NCBI RefSeq assembly: GCF_963678635.1
Contig: NC_087062.1
Location: 82,296,012-82,360,011, forward strand
From: Symsagittifera roscoffensis
Taxonomy: Eukaryota; Xenacoelomorpha; Acoela; Convolutidae
Length of the DNA stretch: 64,000 bases
Reading direction: 5' to 3'
Positions 52,543 through 64,000 of this stretch are shown one piece after another. The notes below the pieces were generated by a model. The model was not told the DNA's origin. It saw nothing but the letters and a program-made list of their open reading frames with translations, and searched no databases. Positions within the stretch are counted from its first letter, which is position 1. Every line of letters starts with the position of its first letter. The translations under genes were made by a program, and so were the position numbers.

Positions 52543-54088
52543 TCGAGTTGCTAAATATATGTTAGGGATTCGTCAATTTTTTGATGCCTAGTGCAAAAAG
52601 ATTCACTACAATAGCCCTTAAATTTTTGAAATGGAAGATGATTTAAAGAGAAAAGTTTGTTTTGAAAACACCTGGCAATTTTGAACATAAATCAAACAAA
52701 AAATACTTTGTTTATGGTCTTTCTTAAGATTGTAAGAAGTAAAAAATTTAGAATTTTGTATCAGAATTTCTTTAGTTTTTATTAATTTAACGCAATGAAA
52801 GTACGAAGTTAAATGTTTTGCGTCTGATAACACAACAAAAACAGCAAATTTCTCATCTCAGGTCTTTCAAATATTTTAAATTGCTACTGACACTTTTTTT
52901 GATAAGAAGTTTACTCGTCAAAAAAGTCCCAATTTCGATTGATTTTAATTTCAAAACAAAAATCACAGTTTAAATACGTTTTGTTTTGGTGTTGAGCCCT
53001 GAGCATGAATATCTTTCAAACTATATTGATAAATTTTGTCAAAGTTTTCTGAGTGAAAACTCAAATTTGGAAGAACTTAAAACCAGAAAAACAGAGTTTA
53101 AAACTAAAGTTTGATTTTTTTCGAAGACTATTTCATAGCTTGAATTGCTCAGCAAAAGTAAGTTATAAGAAGGTATTGCTCCGCAATAAGGTTAATTGTT
53201 TCAAAAACATAATCAAGTCATGAGACTATGAAAATTTTCAAGTTATTTTATAGAGGTAATCGATTCGCAAAACTAAGTTTTTTGAGCAAGCTATCAAAGC
53301 GTCAAAAAATTTGCACAATTCGATCAAAACAAATAATTTCTTATTTCAAGAAAACATTGTCGAATAAACCTAAGTTGAATTCTCTCAAGAAATTTATTGA
53401 GGTAATAAATTTTTGAATTTTGCTACGTTATTTTCTCGAACGAATCCGTTTGCAAGAAACTCAATTGTTTCTTAGCAAGCTATCAAATCAGTGAAGCTTC
53501 AAAATATTCGAGGTATTTACTAGAACGAAATTGAACACAAATTAAGTTTTGTGATGCAAAATATCGAAGCCGTGATGTTCGATATGATTCAAGTTATATC
53601 TTAGACAGAATCAGTATGCGAGAAGTTCACGTTTTCTATACAAGTTGTTCAAGCAAGGAATTTATGACCACTTTCAGTTACTTCTTAAAAAAAGAATCGG
53701 TTCCAAAAAAATTAAAATATTTCTAAGCAAGCTAATGAAGCGATGATACTTGAAAATATTTCGAAATTTTTGCCATGGCTTGGATTGCTTCATAAAATAT
53801 TCAAATTTGTTCAAGAAAGCTAATGAAGCGGTGAAACTTTGAACTACTTTGAACATAGCCTGTTCAAATGTTATAAGTGTTAATAACAAAATGTTATAAG
53901 TGTTAGTAGTAAAAACGTGTTTCATCTTAAAATTTGCTAGCGATACAATTTTTGCTTCGAATTTAAATAATTTTAGCAAAAACTTCAATAGTTTTTTGGT
54001 TTTCTTGAACTGTTGGATGTGTTTTAGGTTGTTCTACGAGTAAACCTCACTAAAATATCCGTTTCAGAACCAGATATATGTCATTGTA
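52543..54088. repeat. Upstream region of DNAJB11; weak repeats only
   Basis: No gene. A loose phrase AGCAAGCTA(T/A)(C/G)AA(A/G)CG recurs near 53285, 53475, 53725 and 53818. AAAATGTTATAAGTGTTA occurs twice at 53867-53905. I cannot identify a promoter with confidence. Confidence 0.4.
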
Positions 54089-57000
54089 ATGAACATTTAT
54101 CGCCTGTTCATATTTGTTTTTTGCTGCAATTATCTACATGCCGGGTAAGCATGACTGTTACTGCTTGAAATAGCTCTTATTGTTACAAAAGGTCCTAGAA
54201 CTATAGATAAAAAAGTTAAGGGAACAAGAAAAAATGGTCCATATTGGTTGCGCATTTTTTATGCATTGATTTTTTTCAAAAAAAATGACGGGCATTCATC
54301 GTTCATATTTTCTTCTTGCATTGGCCCATCTATCATACTTGTAATCTTAAAACGTTTTCTTCAAAATTTAGGCGAGATTTCTACAAAATCCTTGGCGTGG
54401 AGAAAAAAGCGAAGGTCAATGAAATAAAGAGGGCCTTCCGGAAACTTGCTCAGAAATATCATCCTGATAAGAACCCAGATGATCCTCAAGCTAATGAAAA
54501 GTTTCAAGAATTGAGTGCGGCATATGAGGTAAGTTAAGAATAGCTAAATTGGATCAATTAAACACAAACAAAATGTTATAGGTGCGTTGGTTGTCCCGGT
54601 CGGTAGCTTGGTAGAAAAAAAATCATATAGCGAGGATAGCCGATTGTTGCGCAAGATTATTTCAAAGTATTTTCCCTTTTTTGGGCTATGGAAGGGGTCC
54701 AGTTTGATTAGCATCCACGAGAATGAGACGATAATAACAAATATTAGATTAAAATGTAGTTCAATTAGTTGTTCAGAATTTTACTATGTTACTGATTTGA
54801 AGCCTTTTAAGCTGTGGTTCAGTATGAATGTAAAAATCAAACAAAATTTTGTCGGACAAAAGTGAATTAGACCTTTTACCTGTTCAGGTTATGCAGATTG
54901 GATTGACGTGATATGATGTAATTAGAAAATATTTCGTGAATGCGATTTCGCAAATAAAAGTGCTCGTTTTGGGGAGTTTTTGCAGCAATTGCATGACATC
55001 TGAATTACTTCTGCTGCATAAGGAGTATAGCTTGACATCTGGTTTGTTGATGACTAGTGTTTAATGATTGTCAAGCGACCGTGGCGCAGGTGCTAGGATG
55101 TGTGACTCTTAATCTTAAGGTCGGGAGTTGCATTCCGGCACATAGCAGAATAATTATTGTTCCGACCATTGAAAATGGGGAAGAGCTTTGTATTCGGATG
55201 GATTTCAGTAATTTCTTTTTTTTGTGTTCCACGCAAATTCAGCTACCACAAATAATCATCGGACTGGGTTGAGTGATATATCATATTAAAGCCTTTTCAG
55301 TCGTCATTCGAACGACATTAAAAAATCCAAAAAGTTTTCCCAGGTCTAGAAAAACCGGTTTGAAATTTAAGATTTTTTCGTCTAATTTCAAGTGAGTGAG
55401 CAGGCTTGCATTAGCTTATTTATCCTTCATTTATCCTTTATTTTGAAAAATTTAAAAAATTCTGATTTTTTTGTTTTTGTTATTTGTCTTCAAAAAATGT
55501 TTTCCAATTTGCAAACTTTACAATGACTGGCAAAAATGCCCAAGCTTTTTTCACTCAGATTCCTTTATCACACCGAAAAAAATGCTTTAATTTGAAAAAA
55601 ATAATTTTGTTATTTTTTAAGATTGGTCGGGACGTTCTGTGCTACTTGCACAGTAACCGGCTATCCTTGTTAGTTTGTTTGTAATTTTTATTTGTCTGAA
55701 AAAGGGAGATATGCAATCAAGTAGTCAGCATCAAAAAGAACTTTGGCAAACATATGAGTGAAATTCTATTGCTGAACTGCAAAATTCAATTTCATAATTT
55801 CAAATCTTGCCATTTGAACAGTGATTTTTGTATGCACCAGACGTTGGTAAAGAGCACTTATTGTGTGAGCATCATACATTGATGAAGACCAGAGTTTCGA
55901 GATTTGATTTGTTTAGGTCCTGACCGATGAAGATCAAAGAAAACAATATGATCGATGCGGAGAAGAGTGTCTAAAAGAGGGAGGTAAATACCAAATGGAA
56001 ATATGCGTTACTAATTTTTTGCCCCCCCCCCCCAAAAAAAAAGGAATAATTTTTCGAAAGATTGTTTTTTTATTCTGATGCGAGTTGACTTGATTTTGTT
56101 TCATTGCACAATTTATTAAACGGCACGGTTTTGTATAAGTGACGGATATACTAAGCAATTTGCTTCCTAATTGGTGCTCTTCCAGTTACGCGAATCTTAA
56201 ACAGAATTTAGAGCACAGCTTGCACATTACGTAATCGTGCTTGCACTCATTGCAAAAATGTCATAAATTGTGTTCACGGCTCCGTTATTGTTGATAGGTG
56301 GGGGCAGAAGTGACCCATTTGCCGACTTCTTCAATTTTGGGTTCGGTGGTTTCGGAGGAGGTGGTGGTAGGCAGAACTCGGACACTCCGAGAGGCGAAGA
56401 TGTGCTCCTGAAAATCACAGTGACTTTGGAAGAACTATATTCTGGCAATTTCGTAGATGTATGTGTTCTTATTAAAGTATTTTTTCACTAGATAACTTCA
56501 GCAATCATTTTTGCAAGACCAAATCAGCATGTTTCAAAATATTGGTAGTTATGCGGTTTGTTTTTGGTTTGTTTTCATGACTTATTTTTTTAGATATTTG
56601 GAGACAATTTCCATCGTAAGTATCAACTATGATTATAGCATTTTTTGTTAGATCGTGCGCAACAAGCCAATTCCTAAGCCAGCTTCGGGAACCAGAAAGT
56701 GCAACTGTCGGAGAGAGATGAGGACGCAGTCGATGGGACCAGGACGCTTCCAGATGTTCGAAGAGACAGTGTGTGAGGACTGTCCTAATGTCAAGTGAGC
56801 TGCCAGTCTTCATTTGAGGCGGGAACGCTTGTTCATTTGAAATAGATGCTCAAATTGTTATAAGGAGTCAGATTCTTCAATTTTGATTGACAAACAAGTT
56901 TTTTCAAATAGGATAATTGTTCTACGTGGTAGTGCTGCTGTTGACTTACCAAAAAGAATTGTGATATTGAAATTAAGTGTGAAAGGAGGCCAAACTAATT

Positions 57001-60000
57001 ACATGTGATTGATTAATGGTAAAACTCGAATCAGTGAATGCCGTGGTTACATGATCAATAAATGTTTGCATGTGTTAGGCTAGTTAATGAGGAGCGAACT
57101 CTTGAGTTTGAGATTCAACCGGGCATGAAAGACCAGAGTGAGTTCCGATGGGTGGGGGAGGGAGAGCCGCACATAGACGGGGACCAGGGCGATTTGATAA
57201 TCCGAATCCAGACTGCCAAACATGACCACTTCGAGAGGCGGGGAGATGACCTCTACACTAACGTCACTATCTCCCTAACACAGGCGCTCACTGGATTCAA
57301 CATAGACCTAGAACACCTCGACGGACACAAAGTGAGACTGATCTCCCAAAATTTTTGTAGTCCCTCAAATATAATTGTATTTTTCAGTGATGGAGGGGTT
57401 GCTCCTTGATGATATATTGTCAATTAGTAACTGTTTCTACGAAAGTGAGAATATACGTATTTGAATTCGAGTTTTCGCAATTATATCTGAATCGTAGTGT
57501 CTAAGAAGAAAGAAAAATGGCTTAATTCCTTTGAAATAATAGCAAACAATGAAATAAATCTGAAAATGAAATAATCAAACTAGCTGTACAAAAACGGACT
57601 GAACCTAAACTAACCTAAATTCTTATGAAATTTTTCGTCTCTTTTTATTGTTGTCAGGTTCGAAGGTGATTTTTGTCGAGACATGGATTCACATTAAAGG
57701 GCTTGCACATTCTCTTTATCTTGGCGTTTAGGTGTCTGTAATTCGCGAGAAAGTGACGTGGCCGGGAGCAAAGATCAAGAAGAAGGAAGAGGGTATGCCG
57801 AACTTTGACGACAACACGAGAAAAGGAGATTTGTACATCACGTTCGACGTCGCATTCCCTAAAGGAGACTTAGACGCAGAGACCAAAACAGGTACATTTG
57901 TATAAACAAACAGATAGCCGGTATCTGTGCAAGTGGCACAGACTGATCCGACCAGTCACCAATTTTTTTTTTTCAAATTAAAATCCTTTTTTATGAGCGC
58001 GATGATGAGATAACTAATTGATCGCGTTGAAACTTAGTGAGTTGGAAAGAATTGACAACAGTTATCTAAGAAAAGTAACAAACAAACAAAAATGGAATAT
58101 TAAACTCAAATTAAACCCATTTTATTAGAACAAATTTTACTTTTCGATTTTTTATATTGCCAAGGAAGCCGTAAAGAAAGCCTTGAAAGCTACTTTTCCT
58201 GGAAAAAATGAAACATTTTTTTTTCGACAAAAGGAAAATGTTGTACGTTTATGAGTAACGAACGTAGTGAAGACTCTTATATAGGTCTAGATGATTTTTT
58301 TCCAGGAAAATTTGTTCACGCTTTATTTTTTCAATTTTCGCGGTTTGGCTTGTGATTTTTTTAAGTTCAATGAATTTCCATCGTTAAGAGAAAGGCAAAC
58401 TCCACTATCAAACAACAAAAGTTTAAAGGTCACTAAAAACGTGATTGACTTCTACTTTCGAATGTGGAATTTAATTATCAGATTTCCCAGCGAAATAAAA
58501 TTTTTACATATTGATCCAGTTTTCTCAAATTGAGTATTTTTCTTGAAAAATTGTCAATTATGAATTGTTCTAGGAATTAAGAGGTTTAAAGGCATCTATT
58601 TTTGTCTTCGAAATTCGAAGGCTGAGAAGAAGTTTTCTTCTGTTTTTTTGCGCTCATTATCCTTCTCCAACTATCAGTTGGCTATGTTTAAAATGTCGTT
58701 AGAATTGCGACTGAAAGTGCTTTAATATGATATATCAGTCGACCCATTTCGATGATTATTTGTGGTAACTGACTTTGGTTGAAAAGCAAAATATGCCTGT
58801 TCGCTCACTTTATTCGCTCACTTTATTCGCTCGAAATTCGGTCAAAAATTTCGAAAACAAATTTTTCTCGACATTGAGAAAAGTTTTTGGAAACTTAAAA
58901 ATCTCGTTCAAATCGCGACAGAAAGGGCTTTACGACCATGTATTACTCGACCCATTCAGATGATTGTTTGTGGTACCTGATTTTGCGTGGAAAACAAAAA
59001 AGGGGAAAAATAACACACGCCAGAGTACAAAGTTTATACCCATTTTCAATGTTCTTTCGCAACAACAAGACATTCCAGTTGCTGTTCAAGTAGCACAGAA
59101 GGTGTCGACCAAAATTGATTTATAAAACTTTAGTGAAAATCAATCCACGCAAAATCAGGTGCCACAAATAATCATCGGAATGGATCGAGGAATCTATGTT
59201 CTTCAGAATGCTTCAAGTTTGGGTTGTTTTTCAGCGTTTTTGACTGCAAAAGAATTTTTGCTATCTGAATAACAATTTTTTTTAAAATTGATTTTTATAC
59301 TTGCGATAGAAAAAAAATTGCTCAAATTCTTTAAAAAATTTTGTGTTTAAGAGTAATGAACGTAGTTAAGACTCTTGTATAGGTCTTGGTGATTCTTTTT
59401 CTGTTTTTTAGGAAAAAGTCTTAAGTGCTCTAATAACTTCAGATGTGCATTCATACATATTAATGCATTTATGAGTGCACTTAAGTATTTATGCACTTTT
59501 TAGGTTCAATTGAATTTCATCTGCTGAAAGTTCCGTAAATAGCACTTTCCAAATACGAACGTCGAGAAAAAACGTGAACGATTTCTAGTTTCGAAAGTGG
59601 AATTTAATTTTGAGATTTACAGCTGAATAAAAACTTTACCTACTGATCCAGTTTTCTCTAGCTGGGTTAATGTTATCAAAAAAGCGCCAATCAAAAAATC
59701 GTTCTAGAAATTCAAAGAACTTACAGGGACTCTATTTTTTTCTTTGAAATTCGAAAGTTTTCAACAAAGTCAGTGTTTTGTTGTTTCCTTGCATTCAATA
59801 TTTTTTTTCCAACTGTCAGTTTTGACTTTGTTATAAAGTCAAAACTATCTTTTTTTGTCTATCGAACAAAAATAAACTGATTTAAAGATGTTTTGAACAA
59901 ATACCGTTGTAAAAGTTTGCTGGGCTACGTAAGAGGCTCTGTTCAGTATAAGTATGTCAGTGATCGACCGAGTAGTTTCGCGTAATTTTTGATTGACTAT

Positions 60001-60582
60001 AAAAGCCAAAAATGATCATTTTAGGGTAAACTTTTGGGCCCAAATTTCGCAAAACAAATTGCACCCAGGGCAAATTAAGAGGTATGGGCGGACGCCCCCT
60101 CAGGGATTCGACACCCTCACCAACCAAAGGGTCCCCCTTTGCTATTACTGTATGACATCCATTTTAAGTCGACCAACCCTAAATATTTTCTAAAGGGCCT
60201 TGGGCGCTTATATATTGTAATTTTGAAGGTGAGCGTGCGCCGATAAAATGCATTTTTTTGGTTAAAAAAAACGGCGTGCCAAAAATGCCCAAAAACGGCG
60301 TGCGGCGCAATTTTTTTCGGTCAACATAGGGTCTTTATAGTGTTGTGGGAGTGCGCGGAGAATCAATTTGGTCGACCTAAAAAAGGTCGACTAAGTTTTC
60401 TGTAAATCCGCCCCTCCTTTTTATTTTATTTTCGCTTGTTGTAAAATATTATTTGAATTGCATGCATTTTACATTTCTGTCCTAGTGCAGGTAGTTGCTG
60501 ATTAAATTTTTTTGTTTCAGCGATCAAAAACTTGTTAGGAGGAGTTGACGACAAACCGGTTATTTACAATGGACTCAGATAA
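54089..60582 (+). CDS. DNAJB11: DNAJB11-type ER-resident Hsp40 co-chaperone (ERdj3)
   Basis: Complete in eight exons: 54089-54144, 54372-54528, 55917-55983, 56298-56458, 56652-56794, 57079-57331, 57732-57891 and 60521-60582. They total 1059 nt, 352 aa; the vertebrate protein has about 358. All borders are GT..AG and join in frame. A signal peptide ([19 protein letters not shown]) leads into the J domain, [20 protein letters not shown], with the HPD triad in [10 protein letters not shown] Gly/Phe-rich linker ([13 protein letters not shown]) follows, then the substrate-binding domains with the Cys motif CNCRREM and CEDCPN that is specific to this family, then [15 protein letters not shown] and [14 protein letters not shown]. 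In the ER lumen it delivers unfolded proteins to BiP and stimulates its ATPase. The last intron is 2.6 kb and full of repeats. Confidence 0.95.
55068..55142 (+). repeat. tRNA-Lys-like sequence, probably a SINE head
   Basis: CCGTGGCGCAGGTGCTAGGA resembles an A box, CTCTTAA a Lys (CTT) anticodon loop, and GGGAGTTGCATTCCGG a degenerate T arm. The stems pair poorly, so this is not a working tRNA. It lies in a DNAJB11 intron. Confidence 0.4.
58230..58700 (+). repeat. Dispersed repeat family B, copy 1
   Basis: AACGAACGTAGTGAAGACTC, GATCCAGTTTTCTC and CCAACT-TCAGTT occur in the same order here and at 59345-59835. Parts recur at 62570-63080 and 63870-64000. It lies in the last DNAJB11 intron. Confidence 0.6.
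58947..59188. repeat. Foldback element, 45-bp arms
   Basis: 58947-58991 and 59144-59188 are inverted repeats with four mismatches (ACCTGATTTTGCGTGGA against TCCACGCAAAATCAGGT). Single arms recur at about 55237 (same orientation as the right arm) and 58737 (as the left). Confidence 0.7.
59345..59835 (+). repeat. Dispersed repeat family B, copy 2
   Basis: Diverged copy of 58230-58700, with GTAGTTAAGACTCTTGTATA and GATCCAGTTTTCTCTAGCTG. Confidence 0.6.
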
Positions 60583-62173
60583 CTACAACAGAAAAGAAAA
60601 ACAGGCAAATGATGATTTGTTTTTTGCAACGCTATGCTGGCTGTTTCCATGTGATGCCAACTAGATGGTGTTTTCATATGCCGTTTTTGAAATAATCAGG
60701 GACATTATATGATATTCATAATATCGGGTCATTTCGAATTTACTCTTTTAAATTGTGCGTTGAAACGTGACCTCGAGTTTTGTATTTAATTATATTACAT
60801 TCTTTTACATTTTTCTGGTTTTCGTTTAGCCAATCGTATGAGTTGAGTTGAAAAATGAGATATTTTTCTATTAATGGGATTAAAACTGAAAAGACCCTCC
60901 ATATCCAAATAATTTAACTGCGTGAATCAATATCGTTTTGAAAATTATGAACAACATGGGTGATTCAGATCGCAAAAGAACGTACCTGGAAATATTCACT
61001 ACACTGGCGATAAAGTATTATGTATGGTTTTTGAAGCAATTAAAGATTAAATATAATTGTAAAGTATAGATACTTTATTTCGGTACTAGTGATCGAATGC
61101 TAATTTCATGTGGTTTGGATTTCTCGCCTTCAATCGTTCGCCCAATTAAGTGCTCAAAAGTTCTCATATGGTGTTCTTTAATAAAAGCATATATTTTCAT
61201 TATATTTTGAGCTGTATTAATTGTGTTGTTTTTTCCTGTATAGATATGTTTGCTGGATTTTGTCATATCAAATATGAATTTAAAGTAAATTAAAACAAGA
61301 CTGCATATCAGGGCGAAGCCTTGAATGTTCCGACTGCCTTTTAAGGTCTATGGAGCACAGTAACAAAATAAAAAAATTAAGCGTAATAAATTAAAATGAA
61401 AGTTTTTTTCTTCTAAAATTTGAGATTTTTTGTGAAACTCATCCCTTCACACGCCATATAAAGTACAAGCGGATAGACTTTGCACCTAGTAACAAATTAA
61501 TTATGGCAAATAAGCTTCCTTTAACCAATTTGGAACTATTTTTAAGACGAATTAAATCTCCGCTTGCGAGTTAGTGTTAGTAGCGCGAAATATATCGCGC
61601 GTTAATTGTCCTTAACTGGCCAAAATGGCAGTCTTTAAAACCCCATAACTCTACTAAACATGATCACAGGTGAAATATTTTTCAAATTTAAGTTCAGGAC
61701 AACAATACTTTTTGAATGATTTTTAAAATTCCGTCAGAAATGGCTGGTTAAAAAGTCGAAATTTGAGTGAAGAAAAAAACCACCCCGAGCACAAATATTT
61801 CGTTACTTTCGTAACGAAAGTCGGAACAATAAACAAACTTGTCAACAAAAAAGTAAGCGATTGCTAGGTATGCAAGTAGCTTATATTTTAAAGTGGTTAC
61901 GCTCGCTGACTTTTCAGGTAAAAATTTTCTCTAACAATCACAGAATTTTTAATAGATCGCTTTATGATCAATTCAAATTCCGGGCCTTGTTCTGCAAATG
62001 TGGCGGAGAAGACATGCTTTTTTGTGCCCATCTTTAAATTTTTCTTGCATAAAAATTTTCTCATTTTCGTCTTATGGTTTTTTTGTCGGCTTGGTTGTCA
62101 CAGCAATGTATTTTGTTCCAAAATGTACAATATTTGCTTGTCGAAAAACCTGTAATGTACTTGTGTTAAATTT
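60583..62173. other. Downstream of DNAJB11, no gene seen
   Basis: 3' UTR and intergenic DNA. AATATAATTGTAAAG near 61050 and several ATTAAA hexamers (for example 61034) could serve polyadenylation. A palindromic TTTCGTTAC-TTTC-GTAACGAAA lies near 61799-61820. No protein-like frame. Confidence 0.4.
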
Positions 62174-62545
62174 CAGGTAGTTGAGCGCCAAAAGTTTTTG
62201 CGGAAGTTTCAAGCGTAAAAATACGAAGTGATTTTTACGTATACAGCTCTTGATGCTTTTTTGTTAAAAGATTTGATGAACATGGTGAAAATTGTAACGG
62301 GTCGTAATGAGTGAAAAGTCTTGAATATTCTCCAATTGTATAAAGAAGTGCATTCATAACAGGTAGTTGAGCGCCAAAAATTTTTGCGGAAGTTTTAAGC
62401 GTAAAAATACGAAGTGATTTTCACGTATACAGCTCTTGATGCTTTTTTGTTAAAAGATTTGATGAACATGGTGAAAACTGTAACGGGTCGTAATGAGTGA
62501 AAAGTCTTGAATATTCTCCAATTGTATAAAGAAGTGCATTCATAA
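62174..62545 (+). repeat. Recent tandem duplication, 186-bp unit
   Basis: 62174-62359 and 62360-62545 differ at four positions by eye. Both start CAGGTAGTTGAGCGCCAAAA and end GAAGTGCATTCATAA. No gene content. Confidence 0.9.
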
Positions 62546-62569
62546 TTGTATAAAGAAGAGCTGAAATGG

Positions 62570-63080
62570 CTCGAAAAAACGTGATGGATTTCTAGTTTCG
62601 ATAGTGGAATTCATTCTATGATTTTTTATCGGAAAAAAACTTCAACTTTTAATCAAGTTTTTTTTCTTATTATTTTTATCAAAAAATAGCCAATCATTTT
62701 TTTCTTGAAATTCAAAGATTATTTTGAGCCATATTTTTTTTTCGAAATTTGAATGGTCAATTTTTTATTGTTTTTTTTGCGTGCATTGAATCTTTTCAAA
62801 CCGTCTGGTGGCTTTGTTTTTAAGATTCGATGAACGCAGTGAAGACTCTTGTGTGAGTCGTGACGATTTTCTCAGGAAAACTTAAATTTTTTCACGCAGA
62901 ATTTTAGTTTTTCGAGGTTCGACTTTTGATTTTTCAATTTGTTAAAAAGAAGGCAAAATCCACTTTGGAACAGAGAAATTAAAAAGTTTCGAAAAACTTG
63001 ATTTAATTCTAATTTCGAAATGGAATTTAAGTATCAGTTTCCTTGTGTTCATTCATTTCCAGCTGTCAGTTGGCTATGTT
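62570..63080 (+). repeat. Dispersed repeat family B, copy 3 (rearranged)
   Basis: GGATTTCTAGTTTCGA-AGTGGAATT and TCAAAAAATAGCCAATCA, then ATGAACGCAGTGAAGACTC, are family B parts in altered order. Confidence 0.5.
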
Positions 63081-63473
63081 CTGAAGTTTTTGTTTTTGAC
63101 ATAATCAAATGGTTGAAATCATGATTTTTTTTATCTTGAATCACACAAATTTTAAAAATGGTTTCACAAATGATTCCTGGCTTGATTTGTTTTTGTCAAA
63201 TGAGTTTTTGTGAAATAATTCCTACTTTTGATACATTGTGAAGTTTCAATTATCAATGATCGAAGCCATGACGCTTAAGGTTGAATGGATTTTTTTTCAG
63301 GAGATAAACTCAAGTTTGGTCAGGCTCAATTTTGATTTTAGCGATTTGATTTTTTATGTCTTTGTTTACACTTGTGCAATGTTTTTTTTTCACACATGTA
63401 CTTTTTCTTCACCTAAACAACTTTTCTCACAAATCTTACTTGATTTTCGTACTTGCTTTATAAATTATCACTT

Positions 63474-63540
63474 GGCCTGGAGGTAACGCCGTCGTCTTTG
63501 CACCCTAAGATCAGTGGTTTGAGTCGCGGATCGACCCTTT
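63474..63540 (+). repeat. Possible tRNA-derived sequence
   Basis: GGTAACGCCGTCGTCTTTGC and GTGGTTTGAGTCGCGGATC look like degenerate A- and B-box regions at tRNA spacing. No stable cloverleaf. Confidence 0.25.
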
Positions 63541-63869
63541 TGTTTTTCCGTAAGTTTTCAGTTGAATTTTTCCTCGGGAGAATTGAATTGCCTCACTTCG
63601 TTTGTCTGCTCAAGTTTAAGCAACTTTCATTGTAGTTGCAATTGCAAGTGTTTTTCACTGTTGTTTCAGAGGGGACTGGAAAATTGCTATTTTTTTCTAT
63701 AGAAGTATTTTTTCGGCTCAAATGGTGTCTACTCAAATATTCGACTAAGACATCAAGGTTTTGCATTTCCTCTAAGTGTGCCCATGTGTTATAAGTTTAA
63801 TTCGAATTAATTTGCTGGGGGATTATAAATTATGCTCTGCATAAAATCTTGATATTATTTTAAATGAAG

Positions 63870-64000
63870 GAACTTCTAATCAAGTTTTTTTTCGTATAAG
63901 TTTTCTCTTATTAATTTTATCAAAAAATAGCCAATCAATTTTTTCTTGAAATTCAAAGATTTTTTTGAGCCATATTTTTTTTCGAAATTAGAATAGTCAA
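63870..64000 (+). repeat. Dispersed repeat family B, copy 4, cut by window end
   Basis: TTTATCAAAAAATAGCCAAT and GAAATTCAAAGATT-TTTTGAGCCATA repeat 62680-62760. Confidence 0.65.

Noticed and set aside
53674-53988. 104-codon minus-strand frame upstream of DNAJB11
   Set aside because: Lies in a weak repeat, no domain, Phe/Lys-rich as expected from AT-rich DNA.
55068-55142. Functional tRNA-Lys gene
   Set aside because: Acceptor, D and T stems do not pair; kept only as a tRNA-like repeat.

Overview
This window is nuclear DNA from an invertebrate animal. It is AT-rich, and its two host genes are split by introns with ordinary GT..AG borders and use the standard code (Trp is TGG, both genes end in TAA). 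I cannot name the species. A non-LTR element with a 2A-like motif and several retroelement families suggest a repeat-rich invertebrate; the rest is inference.

Host genes. (1) An SLC22-type solute carrier (organic ion transporter) runs on the + strand from before base 128 to 25250. It is seen as five exons: 128-400, 2388-2529 or -2537, 21908/21916-22107, 24243-24530 and 25003-25250. (2) A complete orthologue of the ER co-chaperone DNAJB11 lies at 54089-60582 in eight exons and encodes 352 aa.

Mobile DNA fills most of the rest. An 18.9-kb LTR retroelement (2932-21839, minus strand) sits inside a transporter intron, 64 bases before the next exon. Its 410-bp LTRs are identical by eye, start TG and end CA, and are flanked by a CGTG target duplication. 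From its own 5' end it carries a leader with a small ORF, a basic ORF, a long Gag with a zinc knuckle and aspartic protease, Pol (RT, RNase H, integrase, Ty3-type order), a broken membrane/Ser-Pro-rich ORF, an Env-like glycoprotein, a Ser/Pro-rich accessory ORF of about 600 codons and a small terminal ORF. Several frames carry single in-frame stops although the LTRs are identical. This complex element is the strongest candidate for something undescribed.

Further right are four degraded non-LTR retrotransposons: a CR1-like copy at 29.9-33.1 kb (+); a second, with SGNH and PHD-type ORF1 domains, at 33.3-37.9 kb (-); a third at 39.6-43.9 kb (+) whose ORF2 starts with a signal-like segment and a 2A-like motif; and one at 45.0-48.2 kb (+) with a PHD finger, RT, CCHC knuckle and a restriction-like endonuclease. 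The last is split by a 379-bp solo LTR. From 49.3 to 52.5 kb lie Helitron-like ends around two arrays of degenerate units of about 165 bp. Foldback elements, tandem duplications and dispersed repeats fill 25.3-29.9 kb, 38.0-39.6 kb, the last DNAJB11 intron and 60.6-64.0 kb.
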